This document shows, in pieces, positions 36,324-45,773 of a stretch of 64,000 nucleotides of DNA. Under the pieces are notes generated by a model, which was given only the letters and a program-made list of their open reading frames with translations, was not told where the DNA came from and made no database searches. Made by a program: the position numbers and the translations under genes. Every line of letters starts with the position of its first letter. Position 1 is the stretch's first letter. This DNA is from Taibaiella chishuiensis (GTDB lineage: Bacteria > Bacteroidota > Bacteroidia > Chitinophagales > Chitinophagaceae), in assembly GCF_003014535.1 (NCBI RefSeq), contig NZ_PYGD01000016.1:1-64000 (forward strand), written 5' to 3'.

Positions 36324-38582
36324 TTATTTCAGCGAGATACGCTTGGTAGCCGTACCGCCCTGGCGGTCGTCGTGGCATTGCAGGTAATACATGCCCCTGG
36401 CCAGGTTTTGTACCGGGATCACGATCTCGTTGTCCATAGCGGCCTGCCATACTTTCTGTCCCACGGCATTATACAGTACCAGGTTCAACTTACCGGTACC
36501 TGCATGTTTTACGGTCACTTCGTTGCTGGCCGGGTTAGGATACAGGCTCAGTCCCTGTTCCAGGGTAATATCTGCCAGCGAGGTACCGCCGGTTATGGTA
36601 AAGTTCTGGTCGGAAATATCGAAAAAGATATTACCTGCACCTTTTACCTTGATCCTGGCCGTAGTGCTGTTGTGGCCTGGAATCAGTATGGAAGCGCTGC
36701 CGGTATTGGGCACGCCGGTAGCCAGTGTATAAGGGAAGGTATAACCACCGTCGGTCGACAGGAAGATATCTACATTCGGCGTATTGATCGGCGCTGCATC
36801 GGTCTGGGCCACATCCCAGGTAATCGTGGTATTGGTATTGGCAGTGAGTGTTGTATTGGTATTGGGAGCCGTTACCCGGAAAGGCGTACCGGTATTGATC
36901 ACAGTGGCGGTTACCACATCGTCTGCCAGGCTAAAGGCGCCCCAACCGTTAACGATGCTACGTGCACTCACCTTGAACTTGAGCGTACGGGCTGCCGCAG
37001 GCAGGCGCTCTCCTTTATAGGCAATGGTATTGGTCAGTACATAGTTGATCCTTGGAAAAATACGAACCCTCGAGGTATCGGGGAAGAAGCTGCGGAACGA
37101 AGGTCCTGTCTGGAAAGTATCGCTCCTGTTTTCGGATTGCCTGTAATTACCGAGGTCCCATTGCTCCCAGCAATACTCCATCGTATCGGACTGGCCAATG
37201 GTAGCCTGCGGCGCCTGGAGTTCGAAAGGTGTTTTATACGGGATGGTATATGTTGCCTGGATAGCTGGTAACACCGGGGGGGTATAGTTTGCAGTACCCA
37301 CACCACAGGTGGGACCGCCGCCACCAAAGAAGCCGGTGGTAATGAAGGAGCTCATCTCATCGAGGCTTTTGTTGTGAAAATAGGCATCGCTGTTGTTCTG
37401 CACATTATTCACGAACCCGCAGATACCGGCATAGGCCATAATGGTGGTACCACCGCCGGGCTCATAAGCCGTAGTCTGGTTTTCGTTGCCGGAGCAAAAG
37501 TTAAACGTATGGTTGGCCCCGAACTGGTGTCCCATTTCGTGTGCCACATAATCCACATCGTAAGCATCGCCTACAGGATTGGGCGAACCAGTACCGCCCC
37601 TGGCTTTACCACCGGTACGGCATACGCAACCCAGCGAGGCCAGGCCTCCGTCGGGACTGGTGCTGAACACATGACCGATATCGTAGTTTGCAGTGCCGAT
37701 GCGCTGGTCCACCACTACCTGGTTCTCGTCGAGCAGATCGCCCAGGTCATTGTTATTAAAAGGATCCGAAGTCGGGTTGAGGAAGATAAGGGTATCGTTA
37801 TTGCCGATCATTTCCATGGTCACGGCAGCCTCTCTTTCATAAATGCCGTTAACGCGGTTCATGGTCGTTACCATAGCGCTCAGTACGCTCACTTTTGTAG
37901 GCGTGGCGCCGCCTACAGCCTGGGCATACTCGCCGGTGCAGGATACGGCAAGCCTGTATTTCTTGCGGGTATTACCATGCGACTTGGGCAACAGCGGCGG
38001 CAGGGTGCCGTCGATTGTGGTAGGACCTACGCCCTGTGCATCTTTGAGCTCGTCGCCACCGACGGCACAAGGCATCAGTTTTTCGAGCGGACGGCGATAA
38101 TCCTGTTTATAATAAACGGTATAGTAACCATCGGCGGTATTGCTGTACGGATCAATCATATAAGTGGCGCCTTTGTCAAACACCATAGCATGAAAGCCGT
38201 TAAGGGTATAGTCGATTTTGGCCGTTACTGCCGGGTTATCCGCAGCTCTTGCCGTAAAGGTCTGGATGCCCGGGTAGCGCGCCTGGAGCCCGGCTTCCAT
38301 TACCGGTGTCTTCCATACGAGGAACTGTTGGGTTTTACCCTCGGGTGTAGGCAAGGCCAGCACGCCGGCCTGTTCCGGTTTGTCGGACAATCCCGACAGG
38401 AAGGTAAAAACAGCGGTCTGGTTTAACGTTTGTAACTTATAGTGATCAGGCTTGAGTATTTGTTCTCCTTTCGACGGTGCAACAGTTCCTTCAAACGGTT
38501 TCCAGAAATCAGCAGCATAGCTTCTTACAGACAGCAGGGGCAAGGCAAGTGCCCATGCTATTGCCAGACTTTTTCTTTTCAT
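36324..38582 (-). CDS. T9SS-exported reprolysin-like metalloprotease
   Basis: This encodes a 752-aa secreted zinc protease. The start at 38582 gives a good signal peptide (MKRKSLAIAWALALPLLSVRSYA). Residues 40-165 are the propeptide. The metzincin motif HEMGHQFGANH (348-358) holds three zinc His; the Met-turn is near TTIMAYAGICG. A fibronectin or Ig-like region precedes the C-terminal type A sorting domain (LSLYPNPASNEVTV to SLK) used by the T9SS. It is probably cell-surface or released. A secreted propeptide-like protein is encoded 159 bases upstream on the same strand. Confidence 0.92.
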   Translation of the reverse strand: MKRKSLAIAWALALPLLSVRSYAADFWKPFEGTVAPSKGEQILKPDHYKLQTLNQTAVFTFLSGLSDKPEQAGVLALPTPEGKTQQFLVWKTPVMEAGLQARYPGIQTFTARAADNPAVTAKIDYTLNGFHAMVFDKGATYMIDPYSNTADGYYTVYYKQDYRRPLEKLMPCAVGGDELKDAQGVGPTTIDGTLPPLLPKSHGNTRKKYRLAVSCTGEYAQAVGGATPTKVSVLSAMVTTMNRVNGIYEREAAVTMEMIGNNDTLIFLNPTSDPFNNNDLGDLLDENQVVVDQRIGTANYDIGHVFSTSPDGGLASLGCVCRTGGKARGGTGSPNPVGDAYDVDYVAHEMGHQFGANHTFNFCSGNENQTTAYEPGGGTTIMAYAGICGFVNNVQNNSDAYFHNKSLDEMSSFITTGFFGGGGPTCGVGTANYTPPVLPAIQATYTIPYKTPFELQAPQATIGQSDTMEYCWEQWDLGNYRQSENRSDTFQTGPSFRSFFPDTSRVRIFPRINYVLTNTIAYKGERLPAAARTLKFKVSARSIVNGWGAFSLADDVVTATVINTGTPFRVTAPNTNTTLTANTNTTITWDVAQTDAAPINTPNVDIFLSTDGGYTFPYTLATGVPNTGSASILIPGHNSTTARIKVKGAGNIFFDISDQNFTITGGTSLADITLEQGLSLYPNPASNEVTVKHAGTGKLNLVLYNAVGQKVWQAAMDNEIVIPVQNLARGMYYLQCHDDRQGGTATKRISLK

Positions 38583-38741
38583 ACACTTTTTTAATGCGTT
38601 TTTAATATAAATGGTATTTCGGCAAGTTATTTTAATATTCCGGTTATCACATCTTAAATGCGGCCAACAGGTCATATGCTGCGATGAAAAAAGAAAATCA
38701 GGCGCCCGGGCCGTAAGGCATTCGGGAAACATTGCTTTGGA

Positions 38742-39326
38742 TTATCCTTTGAAATAAGGATTTTTTTCTATGCCCGCGTCTTCTTTTTTATACACAAGAT
38801 AATACTTCTGTTTCCCGCTGTTCCAGGTCGAAAGCAGGTATACCGTTCCATTCCAGGTAACTTCTGCCCGGAGATCGGTACCGTTATAGTCCAGGCGCAA
38901 CAGTCCGCCGTTCGGGTTCGTTACGGCCTGCCCTTTCAGGGATACCAGTTCCGGATATCTTGCGGCAAGTTCCGCGGCCATGGTCTGGGCATTGGCCAGT
39001 ACGAACGCGGTACAGCCTAAGCCCCCGGGCAGGGGTATTGCCATTTGCAAGGTACCGTCCGGGGCGCTTTTCGCGGCTTTCAGGAATTCCTTGAGTTGCT
39101 TTTCTTCAATGGTGTAGATGGTATAGGCGGCAGGGAGTTTTGCCGTGCCCGAGGCGGGCTTTAGTTTCAGGTGGGTGGTTGCCGTAATTTTCTGCCAGGC
39201 AGCTGCTTTGCCACGAACCGTTATACCGCATACGGATTGCGCCTTTTTGCCCTGTGCAATGGCTATACTACCGGTTGCCGTTACGATCCAGCCCGAAAGC
39301 AGGAGTACCTTGCATAATTTACTCAT
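38742..39326 (-). CDS. Stand-alone propeptide-like secreted protein
   Basis: This encodes a 194-aa protein with a signal peptide (LLLSGWIVTATGSIAIAQ). Residues 92-183 align with the propeptide (residues 73-163) of the metalloprotease encoded next downstream. The shared stretches are ALPTP/AIPLP, LQARYPGI/LAARYPEL, DNPAVTAKIDY/TNPNGGLLRLDY and YYTVYYKQD/YYLVYKKED. No protease or sorting domain follows; it ends at YFKG. A -7-like TAACTTCG on the minus strand (39331-39338) precedes the start. It may be an inhibitor or folding factor for the protease, by analogy with other free propeptides; this is inference. Confidence 0.72.
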   Translation of the reverse strand: MSKLCKVLLLSGWIVTATGSIAIAQGKKAQSVCGITVRGKAAAWQKITATTHLKLKPASGTAKLPAAYTIYTIEEKQLKEFLKAAKSAPDGTLQMAIPLPGGLGCTAFVLANAQTMAAELAARYPELVSLKGQAVTNPNGGLLRLDYNGTDLRAEVTWNGTVYLLSTWNSGKQKYYLVYKKEDAGIEKNPYFKG

Positions 39327-39501
39327 GGTACGAAGTTACCTATTTAGACAACAAGAAATTCAACAGGCTTTACACTAATTAACGATACGCGTCCTAGTTT
39401 AACGTCATGTTTAAAATTTAATATTAGCCCCAAAGCTTTTCTATACTTCAACTTTATAGAGTAACTTTACCCCCTCAAAAACATTACAGAACAGTTTATT
39501 T

Positions 39502-41910
39502 ATGCAGATTGCCTACAGTTGGTTGATGGATTACCTGCCCCAGCCGGTGTCTATTGAAGAATTAAGTAAAATATTGACAAGTATCGGGCTGGAAGTAGAA
39601 GGTTATGAAAAAGCCGAAGCCATACCCGGCAGCCTCGCCGGCCTTGTGATCGGCCAGGTAATGACCTGCGTCCCCCACCCGAACGCCGATAAATTAAAGA
39701 TCACCACTGTAGATATCGGCGGAGCTGCCGTTGTACCCGTAGTGTGCGGCGCCGCCAATGTAGCTGCCGGCCAGAAGGTAGTGCTGGCGCCCGTGGGCGC
39801 TACGGTACACCCGACCAGCGGCGAACCCTTCCCGATCAAAAAAGCCAAGATCCGGGGCGAAGCCAGCGAAGGCATGATCTGCGCCGAGGACGAGATCGGC
39901 CTGGGTACCAGCCACGAAGGTATTATGGTGCTGCCGGAAGACGCTGTAGTGGGCACCCTCGCCAAAGACTATTTCAATATACCCGAATCGGATTATACCA
40001 TCCATATCGGCCTTACGCCCAACCGCAGCGATGGCAACAGCCATATCGGTACGGCACGCGACGTATGCGCCTACCTGCGCCACCATACCGGCACAACCGG
40101 CGAGGTGCGTTATCCCGAAGCCGGTATAACAACGCCGGGCACCGATAGCCTGCCGATGACCATTGTGATCGATCAGCCCGAAGCCTGCCCGCGTTATGCC
40201 GGCGTATCCATATCCGGTGTAACGGTGGGTGCATCGCCGGAATGGCTGAGCGAAAGACTCAAGACCATCGGCATACGGTCGATCAACAATGTAGTCGATA
40301 TTACCAACTATGTATTGCACGAATATGGCCAGCCGCTGCATGCCTTCGACTACGATAAAATATCAGGCCACCACATCAGCGTGGGCTTCGAGCCGGAGGG
40401 CGCTAAATTCACTACCCTAGACGACAAGGAACGTACCTTGCGCGGCGAGGACCTGATGATCCGGGATGCAGCACAGGGCATAGCTATGGCCGGTGTATTC
40501 GGCGGTGCGGGCACAGGCGTGTCCGATGCCACCACCAATATTTTCCTGGAAAGCGCCTATTTCAACCCGCGTACCATCAGGCGCACATCCATGCATCATG
40601 GCCTGCGCACCGATGCCGCCACCCATTTCGAAAAAGGCGTGGATATGGCCCAGGTAATACCAGCCCTGAAACGTGCTGCGGCACTCATTGCCGAACATGC
40701 AGGCGGTACCATTGCCTCTGCCGTTTATGATGTATACCCGCAAAAACTGGAAGCAAAAACGGTAGCCGTAAAATACGATTATATCAACAACATCTGCGGT
40801 AAAGCGTATGGCCAGGAAGCGGTCGATACGATCCTTACTGCGCTTGGTTTCCGGATACTCGAGCAAAACAGCGGAACGCTGGTACTCGAAGTGCCATCGA
40901 ACAAACCGGATGTAAAACAACCCGCCGATATTGCAGAAGAAGTATTGCGCATCGATGGGCTGGATAACGTAGCGATCCCTTCGCGCCTCAACATTTCCCT
41001 GCAACGCCGGCCCGCGCCCGTTGCCCGCAAATGGAAAGAGCGTATGGCCAGCTACCTGAGCAGCGCCGGCCTGCAGGAGATCGTTACCAACTCGATCACC
41101 AACAGCCGCTATTACCCCGAAGACATGCCGGTAGTACGGATGATCAACAGCCTGTCGAGCGAACTGGACATTATGCGCCCTGCCCTGCTCGAAAGCGGCC
41201 TGGAAGTAGTAGGCTATAACGTAAACCGCAAGGCGCAGGATCTTAAACTCTACGAGTTCGGCAATATCTACCGGCAGGACAGCGTTGGTAAATACGCACA
41301 GACCGCGAAACTGGCGATCTGGGTTAGCGGTAATACCAACGGCCAGCATTGGCAGCATGCCGCCCGGCCATCTGATATCTATTACATCAAAGGCATTGTA
41401 GACAATCTCTTCAGCCTTTGCGGCATCAGTAAGGTACAGCAAACCGCCGAAGATGGCCTGTTGAGCTGGAAGCGCGGCAAGAACCTGATCGCCAGGGCAC
41501 TGCCGGTTGCCGCCGATAAACTGAAGGCATTCGACATCAAACAGGATGTGTTTTATGCAGAGATCGATATCGAAGCTTTTGTAGAAGCAGCCGAAGCCGT
41601 AAAGGTAAAATACAGCGAATTGCCAAAATTCCCGTCGATGCGCCGCGACCTGGCGCTTGTACTGGATAAAAACGTACCTTACAGCAAGGTAGCGGCTATT
41701 GCCGATGCCAGGAAGTGGGAAGCGTTAAAAACCTATGAGCTGTTCGATGTATTCGAAAGTGAAAAAATAGGCCATGATAAAAAGTCGCTGGCCCTGAGTT
41801 TCACCTTCCAGCTTAAGGAGCGTACCCTTACCGATGAAGAAGTAGATACCATGATGCAGGAGCTCATAGCCCTGTACCAGAAAGATTTACAAGCAACCAT
41901 CAGAGCTTAA
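39502..41910 (+). CDS. pheT: Phenylalanine-tRNA ligase beta subunit
   Basis: This encodes the 802-aa beta subunit of phenylalanyl-tRNA synthetase, which pairs with PheS to charge tRNA-Phe. The N-terminal part reads MQIAYSWLMDYLPQPVSIEEL, followed by the tRNA-binding domain (LVIGQVMTCVPHPNADKL). Then come B3/B4 (IGIRSINNVVDITNYVLHEYGQPLHAFDYDKI, editing), B5, the catalytic-like core and the C-terminal FDX-ACB domain (LPKFPSMRRDLALVLDKNVPY). Length is normal. TAACTTTA at 39462-39469 may be its -7 element. pheS is not in the window. Confidence 0.97.
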   Translation: MQIAYSWLMDYLPQPVSIEELSKILTSIGLEVEGYEKAEAIPGSLAGLVIGQVMTCVPHPNADKLKITTVDIGGAAVVPVVCGAANVAAGQKVVLAPVGATVHPTSGEPFPIKKAKIRGEASEGMICAEDEIGLGTSHEGIMVLPEDAVVGTLAKDYFNIPESDYTIHIGLTPNRSDGNSHIGTARDVCAYLRHHTGTTGEVRYPEAGITTPGTDSLPMTIVIDQPEACPRYAGVSISGVTVGASPEWLSERLKTIGIRSINNVVDITNYVLHEYGQPLHAFDYDKISGHHISVGFEPEGAKFTTLDDKERTLRGEDLMIRDAAQGIAMAGVFGGAGTGVSDATTNIFLESAYFNPRTIRRTSMHHGLRTDAATHFEKGVDMAQVIPALKRAAALIAEHAGGTIASAVYDVYPQKLEAKTVAVKYDYINNICGKAYGQEAVDTILTALGFRILEQNSGTLVLEVPSNKPDVKQPADIAEEVLRIDGLDNVAIPSRLNISLQRRPAPVARKWKERMASYLSSAGLQEIVTNSITNSRYYPEDMPVVRMINSLSSELDIMRPALLESGLEVVGYNVNRKAQDLKLYEFGNIYRQDSVGKYAQTAKLAIWVSGNTNGQHWQHAARPSDIYYIKGIVDNLFSLCGISKVQQTAEDGLLSWKRGKNLIARALPVAADKLKAFDIKQDVFYAEIDIEAFVEAAEAVKVKYSELPKFPSMRRDLALVLDKNVPYSKVAAIADARKWEALKTYELFDVFESEKIGHDKKSLALSFTFQLKERTLTDEEVDTMMQELIALYQKDLQATIRA

Positions 41911-41920
41911 TCAGGCTTTC

Positions 41921-42196
41921 ATGCAGGAACTGGAACTGTTACAGCAAAAACTGGATGCCCTTATCAGGCGTTTTTCTGCCTTGCAGGCAGAGAACGAACG
42001 TTTGGAAAAAAGCAGGCAGCAATTGTCCGGCGTCATTACCGGCCAGCAACAGAAGCTGGAACAGTTGGAGACCCTCCTGCGTTCGCAGTCGGTGGCGCTG
42101 GGCGCCGCCGACATGACCGGCGAACAGAAAGAACAGCTGAGACAGCACCTGGAGCAACTGATCGGCGAGATTGACAAGAATATTGAAATGCTGTAA
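41921..42196 (+). CDS. Small coiled-coil protein
   Basis: This encodes a 91-aa protein that is almost entirely a coiled coil with heptad leucines (LELLQQKLDALIRRFSALQ, then LEQLETLLRSQ and LRQHLEQLIGEIDKNIEML). It starts 10 bases after pheT and is followed 8 bases later by the DUF6452 gene, so it is translated from the same transcript. Its size and position recall ZapB-like coiled-coil proteins next to zapA downstream of pheT in Bacteroidota; no zapA follows here. Confidence 0.75.
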   Translation: MQELELLQQKLDALIRRFSALQAENERLEKSRQQLSGVITGQQQKLEQLETLLRSQSVALGAADMTGEQKEQLRQHLEQLIGEIDKNIEML

Positions 42197-42204
42197 ATAA
42201 CAAC

Positions 42205-42759
42205 ATGGCCAAAAAGAATACCGTCGTATTTCTGTTTATTATGATCCTGCTGGGCAGCCTGGGCTGGGCATCCTGCGAGCCCAAGGAACCCGAGTGCTAC
42301 CAGCCGGTTAATGTTACCCTCATATCGGGTTTCGTAGGGCGCGATACGGTAAGGATCGTCGATTCCGCTACCAATACCGATACCTTCCAGCTCCAATATA
42401 CCCCGCGTCGCCTGCTCAGCCCGGGCATGTACGCGCTTGATGTCGATTCGCTCTATTCGGTAATAGGTAGTGCCAATGGTGAAGACCGCCTGTCGGTACC
42501 GCTTAATCCCCGTTCCGACAGTATGCGTTACCGCTTCCTGGCCGATACCTCCAGGAAAGCAGCAGCCGATACGCTCACCTTCTACTATACCTCCAGCGTG
42601 CATTTTATATCCAACGACTGCGGGTATACCAATTATTATCAACTCGACAGCGTGCACACGACCAAAAATGTAGTGGATTCCATAGCGCTGGTCAATAATG
42701 CAGTAACCAATAACCAGACCAACCAGGCCAGACATGTCCAGCTTTACTTTTTTGACTAG
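42205..42759 (+). CDS. DUF6452-family lipoprotein
   Basis: This encodes a 184-aa outer-envelope lipoprotein (lipobox GWASC, Cys at residue 24). Its layout, EPECYQPVNVTLISGFV at the start and an HFISNDCGYTNYYQLDSV segment near the end, matches the DUF6452 family of Bacteroidota, as recalled. It is followed by a DUF6048 gene overlapping by 26 bases, a pairing seen in many Bacteroidota. The function is unknown. Confidence 0.78.
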   Translation: MAKKNTVVFLFIMILLGSLGWASCEPKEPECYQPVNVTLISGFVGRDTVRIVDSATNTDTFQLQYTPRRLLSPGMYALDVDSLYSVIGSANGEDRLSVPLNPRSDSMRYRFLADTSRKAAADTLTFYYTSSVHFISNDCGYTNYYQLDSVHTTKNVVDSIALVNNAVTNNQTNQARHVQLYFFD

Positions 42760-43516
42760 TAGGGCACAACGCTTTATCCCCCTGTTAACCGCTTGCCTCG
42801 TCTTGCTGTGCGCAGGGGTATGTCCCTCCCCTGTATGGGCACAGGCTACTCCCCCATCCGACACAACCGTGGCAACGCCGGCACCGGATACCGCAGCAAC
42901 AAAAAAGCTGCCGAAACTGCCTTATGTCCACCAGTTCCGCCTCGGTTTCGACCTGGGGCGTGTCGCTTTTAATTTGATGTATCCCAGCCGCCAGGGTTAC
43001 GAGATCCAGGCAGACTATGCCATGCGGGGCAAGCTCTATGCCGCTGCCGAAGGCGGCTTCGGCCGGGGCAGGATCGACTACGACAACCTGAAATATACTA
43101 CCAGCAGCTATTTCGTACGCATCGGTATCGACCAGTCTGTATTGGACCGCCTGGGAGCCTATGATTTCGACATGGCCTTTATCGGCGTACGGTACGGCAT
43201 CGGTATGGGCCAGCTGTCTGAAGCCACTTACCTGGTGCCTTCCCTGTTCGGCCCTCCTGCAGAGGGCAGTGTACCTGGCAAAAATTATACCGTACATTGG
43301 GGTGAGATCGTGGGCGGTATTAAAGTAGAAGTGGGCAAAGGCATATTCGTGGGCTGGAACTTCAGGGGCAGGTTTATGTTTAATGCCGGCACCTTTAAAG
43401 AGCTCGCACCAAATTATATCGCCGGTTATGGCAAGGGCGACAAATCCACGGTATTCGATTTTAACCTTTACCTCAGTTATGCCATAAGATGGAACAAACA
43501 AAAAAGCAGCCTTTAA
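42734..43516 (+). CDS. DUF6048-family outer-membrane-like protein
   Basis: This encodes a 260-aa exported protein. A signal sequence (PLLTACLVLLCAGVCPSPVWA) leads to a Thr/Pro/Asp linker. A beta-rich domain follows: FRLGFDLGRVAFNLMYPSRQGYEIQADYAMRGKLYAAAEGGFGRG and DFDMAFIGVRYGIGMGQL. Aromatic ends and alternating residues suggest a small outer-membrane barrel. It overlaps the DUF6452 gene by 26 bases and its 3' end overlaps a palindromic terminator. Function unknown. Confidence 0.78.
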   Translation: MSSFTFLTSRAQRFIPLLTACLVLLCAGVCPSPVWAQATPPSDTTVATPAPDTAATKKLPKLPYVHQFRLGFDLGRVAFNLMYPSRQGYEIQADYAMRGKLYAAAEGGFGRGRIDYDNLKYTTSSYFVRIGIDQSVLDRLGAYDFDMAFIGVRYGIGMGQLSEATYLVPSLFGPPAEGSVPGKNYTVHWGEIVGGIKVEVGKGIFVGWNFRGRFMFNAGTFKELAPNYIAGYGKGDKSTVFDFNLYLSYAIRWNKQKSSL

Positions 43517-43530
43517 AGGCTGCTTTTTTA
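43498..43530. terminator. Terminator overlapping the DUF6048 3' end
   Basis: AAAAAGCAGCCTTT and AAAGGCTGCTTTTT form a perfect palindrome starting inside the last codons of the DUF6048 gene and followed by TTA. The symmetric A/T runs would also serve the convergent mutS2 gene, although that gene ends 60 bases away. Confidence 0.8.
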
Positions 43531-43589
43531 GGACGACTCATGGTCACCAGTAACATCATCAGTAGGCGTCCTATATCAAGGTACTTTAC

Positions 43590-45704
43590 CTACTTTTTGG
43601 TTTTCTGTATTTTCTTCTCTTCTACGGTAATCCATTCTTCCAGGGTAACGGTAAAGGGCATCTGGCCAATCTTAACGACACCTTTCTTACCCTTGATCTC
43701 GACAAGACGGCCCACCTGGTGATTGGTGGTATTGCGCAACAGGTCGCCTTCCTGGGGCGCCCTGCCCGTAATTTTGAATTTTTTATCTGCTTTGCGGGCT
43801 GCCGATTCGTTCTGCTCGATCTGCTTTTTACGGAACAAAATCTTTTCAGCCGACTGGATCACTTCCTGTTTGTTCTCCGACTTCTTCCAATCGTGGATGA
43901 TCTGCTTAAATTTACGCTCCGTATCCCGCAGGTAATCCAGCTCTTCCTTCTTGATCTTGTTTTGCAATTTCAGGGTCTCGTAATGCTGCTTCAGCCGCTC
44001 CTTATCGATCAGGTCTTCGTACTGTTCCTGCAGCTCTTCGTTCTTCCGGATCAGCCGGTCGAGCTGCTTCTCCTTGTCACCCAGCCTTACCGATTGCTGC
44101 TCGGTCTGGTACAGCATTTTGTCCAGTTTAAAATGCCCGCGCTCGGTAAGCTGCCTCGCCCGGTCGATCACCTTGGGCGACAGCTCGCTGCGTTGCGCTA
44201 TGGCAAAGGTATACGAGCTACCCGGCTTGCCGATATTCAGTTGGTACAGGGGTTCCAGTTTCTGCTCATCGAAGGCCATGGCCCCGTTAAAAATACCTGC
44301 TACTTTGCCGGCCATCACCTTAAGGTTCAGATAGTGGGTGGTAATAATACCCAATGCCTTTTTGGAAGCCAGCTCTTCCACGATAGCCTCGGCAAAGGCG
44401 CCGCCCAGGTTGGGATCGGAACCACTACCCAGCTCATCGATAAAGAACAGGGTCTTGCCGTTGGCAAAATCAAGGAAGTATTTCATATCGCGCAAATGGG
44501 CGCTATAGGTACTCAGCTCGTTTTCGATAGACTGGGTATCGCCGATATGGATCATCATCTGCTTAAAGATGCCCATCTCGGATTGCGGGTCTACCGGTAC
44601 CAGCAGGCCGGCCTGTAACATCAGCTGCAAGAGGCCTACTGTCTTCATCGATACCGTTTTACCACCGGCGTTCGGCCCGCTGATCATCAGGATGCGGTTC
44701 TGCCGGTCGAGAGTAACATTAAGCGGTATCACGGGCTTGCCCGCCTGCTTATTATGCAGCAGCAGCAAGGGATGTACGGCTTTTACCAGGTCGGTGACCG
44801 GGTGCTGGCTCAGCCGCGGCATATCGGCATTCAGATCCTGGGCCAGCAGTGCCTTGGCGCGTATAAAATCATAGAGCCCGGTAAGGTGATAATAGGCGTC
44901 CAGCTGTGGCTGGTATACCGAAAGCTTGCTGGTAGTCTGGGCCAGTATCCTTTGGATCTCGCGGTGTTCGGCACGTTCGAGCGACGACACCTCGTTGTTG
45001 AGCTCGATGGTCTCCTCGGGTTCGATAAATACGGTTTTGGACGTATCGCTTTCGCCATGCAGGATACCTTTCACGATGCGTTTATGCTCCGCAAATACCG
45101 CCACGGTACGCCGGCCGCTCAAAAAGCTTTCCGAGATATCGGCCAGGTAGCCCTGCTTGTTCAGTTTGCGCAATATACCTTCAAAGGTCTTGCGTAACTG
45201 CTGCCGGGTGCGGTCGAGGTCCACACGGATCTGCATCAGGGCCTGCGAGGCATTGTCTTTTACCTGGCCCGAATCGTCGATCACCGCGCTGATGATCAGC
45301 GCGATCTCCTTTTCATAAACGATCTTTTCGGCCAGGGCCCGCAGCTGCGGGAACATCTGGTCGTGGTTTTTAAACCAGGTAAGGATGTCGCGGATACAAA
45401 GCGCCAGGTTGCGGAATGCGAGCAGCTCTTCGCCTTTCAGGATCGCATTGGTAATGCTCAGCATTTTCAGCTCCCGCTCCACATTACGGGTAAAGTCGTT
45501 GGGAAAAGCGCCGCTGCCACCCAGCGTCGATTTGTACTCGAGGGTTTGCTCCAGGGCCATGGATACATATTCCAAGCGGGTATGGAAGCGCAGCTCTTCT
45601 ACCCTTTTGCGGGCCGCATCGGTGCGGCATTTCTGGAGCAGCAGCAGCCTTATTTTGTTAAACTCTAATTGGTCTAGGGCCTGGGCCGGATATAACTGTA
45701 ACAA
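43590..45704 (-). CDS. MutS2-type ATPase without Smr domain
   Basis: This encodes a 704-aa MutS2 protein. The N-terminal core and clamp domains run to about residue 330. Walker A is ISGPNAGGKTVSMKTVGLLQ, Walker B LFFIDELGSGSDP, the signature GGAFAEAIVEELASK and the H-loop IITTHYLNLK. A long coiled coil spans about 515-620. A KOW-like segment (GDLLRNTTNHQVGRLVEIKGKKGVVKIG) ends the protein. The C-terminal Smr endonuclease of canonical MutS2 (about 780 aa) is absent. Roles in anti-recombination and ribosome-collision rescue are known for the family. Confidence 0.9.
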   Translation of the reverse strand: MLQLYPAQALDQLEFNKIRLLLLQKCRTDAARKRVEELRFHTRLEYVSMALEQTLEYKSTLGGSGAFPNDFTRNVERELKMLSITNAILKGEELLAFRNLALCIRDILTWFKNHDQMFPQLRALAEKIVYEKEIALIISAVIDDSGQVKDNASQALMQIRVDLDRTRQQLRKTFEGILRKLNKQGYLADISESFLSGRRTVAVFAEHKRIVKGILHGESDTSKTVFIEPEETIELNNEVSSLERAEHREIQRILAQTTSKLSVYQPQLDAYYHLTGLYDFIRAKALLAQDLNADMPRLSQHPVTDLVKAVHPLLLLHNKQAGKPVIPLNVTLDRQNRILMISGPNAGGKTVSMKTVGLLQLMLQAGLLVPVDPQSEMGIFKQMMIHIGDTQSIENELSTYSAHLRDMKYFLDFANGKTLFFIDELGSGSDPNLGGAFAEAIVEELASKKALGIITTHYLNLKVMAGKVAGIFNGAMAFDEQKLEPLYQLNIGKPGSSYTFAIAQRSELSPKVIDRARQLTERGHFKLDKMLYQTEQQSVRLGDKEKQLDRLIRKNEELQEQYEDLIDKERLKQHYETLKLQNKIKKEELDYLRDTERKFKQIIHDWKKSENKQEVIQSAEKILFRKKQIEQNESAARKADKKFKITGRAPQEGDLLRNTTNHQVGRLVEIKGKKGVVKIGQMPFTVTLEEWITVEEKKIQKTKK

Positions 45705-45773
45705 TTATTTGAATTTGGTAATGTTAATGATGTTGTTGCAACGGGGACTCGCACCCCGCTTCATTAAAAAAAC

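Noticed and set aside
37374-38426. Long plus-strand frame opposite the metalloprotease
   Set aside because: It is antisense to a gene with an intact HExxH motif and sorting domain and has no coherent domain.
40417-41442. Long minus-strand frame opposite pheT
   Set aside because: pheT is a full-length, recognisable synthetase subunit; the antisense frame is a shadow.
41911-42864. Minus-strand frame across the coiled-coil and DUF6452 genes
   Set aside because: It overlaps three short plus-strand genes with proper spacing and signal sequences.
45742-45767. Complete tRNA gene
   Set aside because: Only a T-arm-like hairpin and acceptor-like tail exist; no D-arm or anticodon arm lies in the 70 bases upstream.
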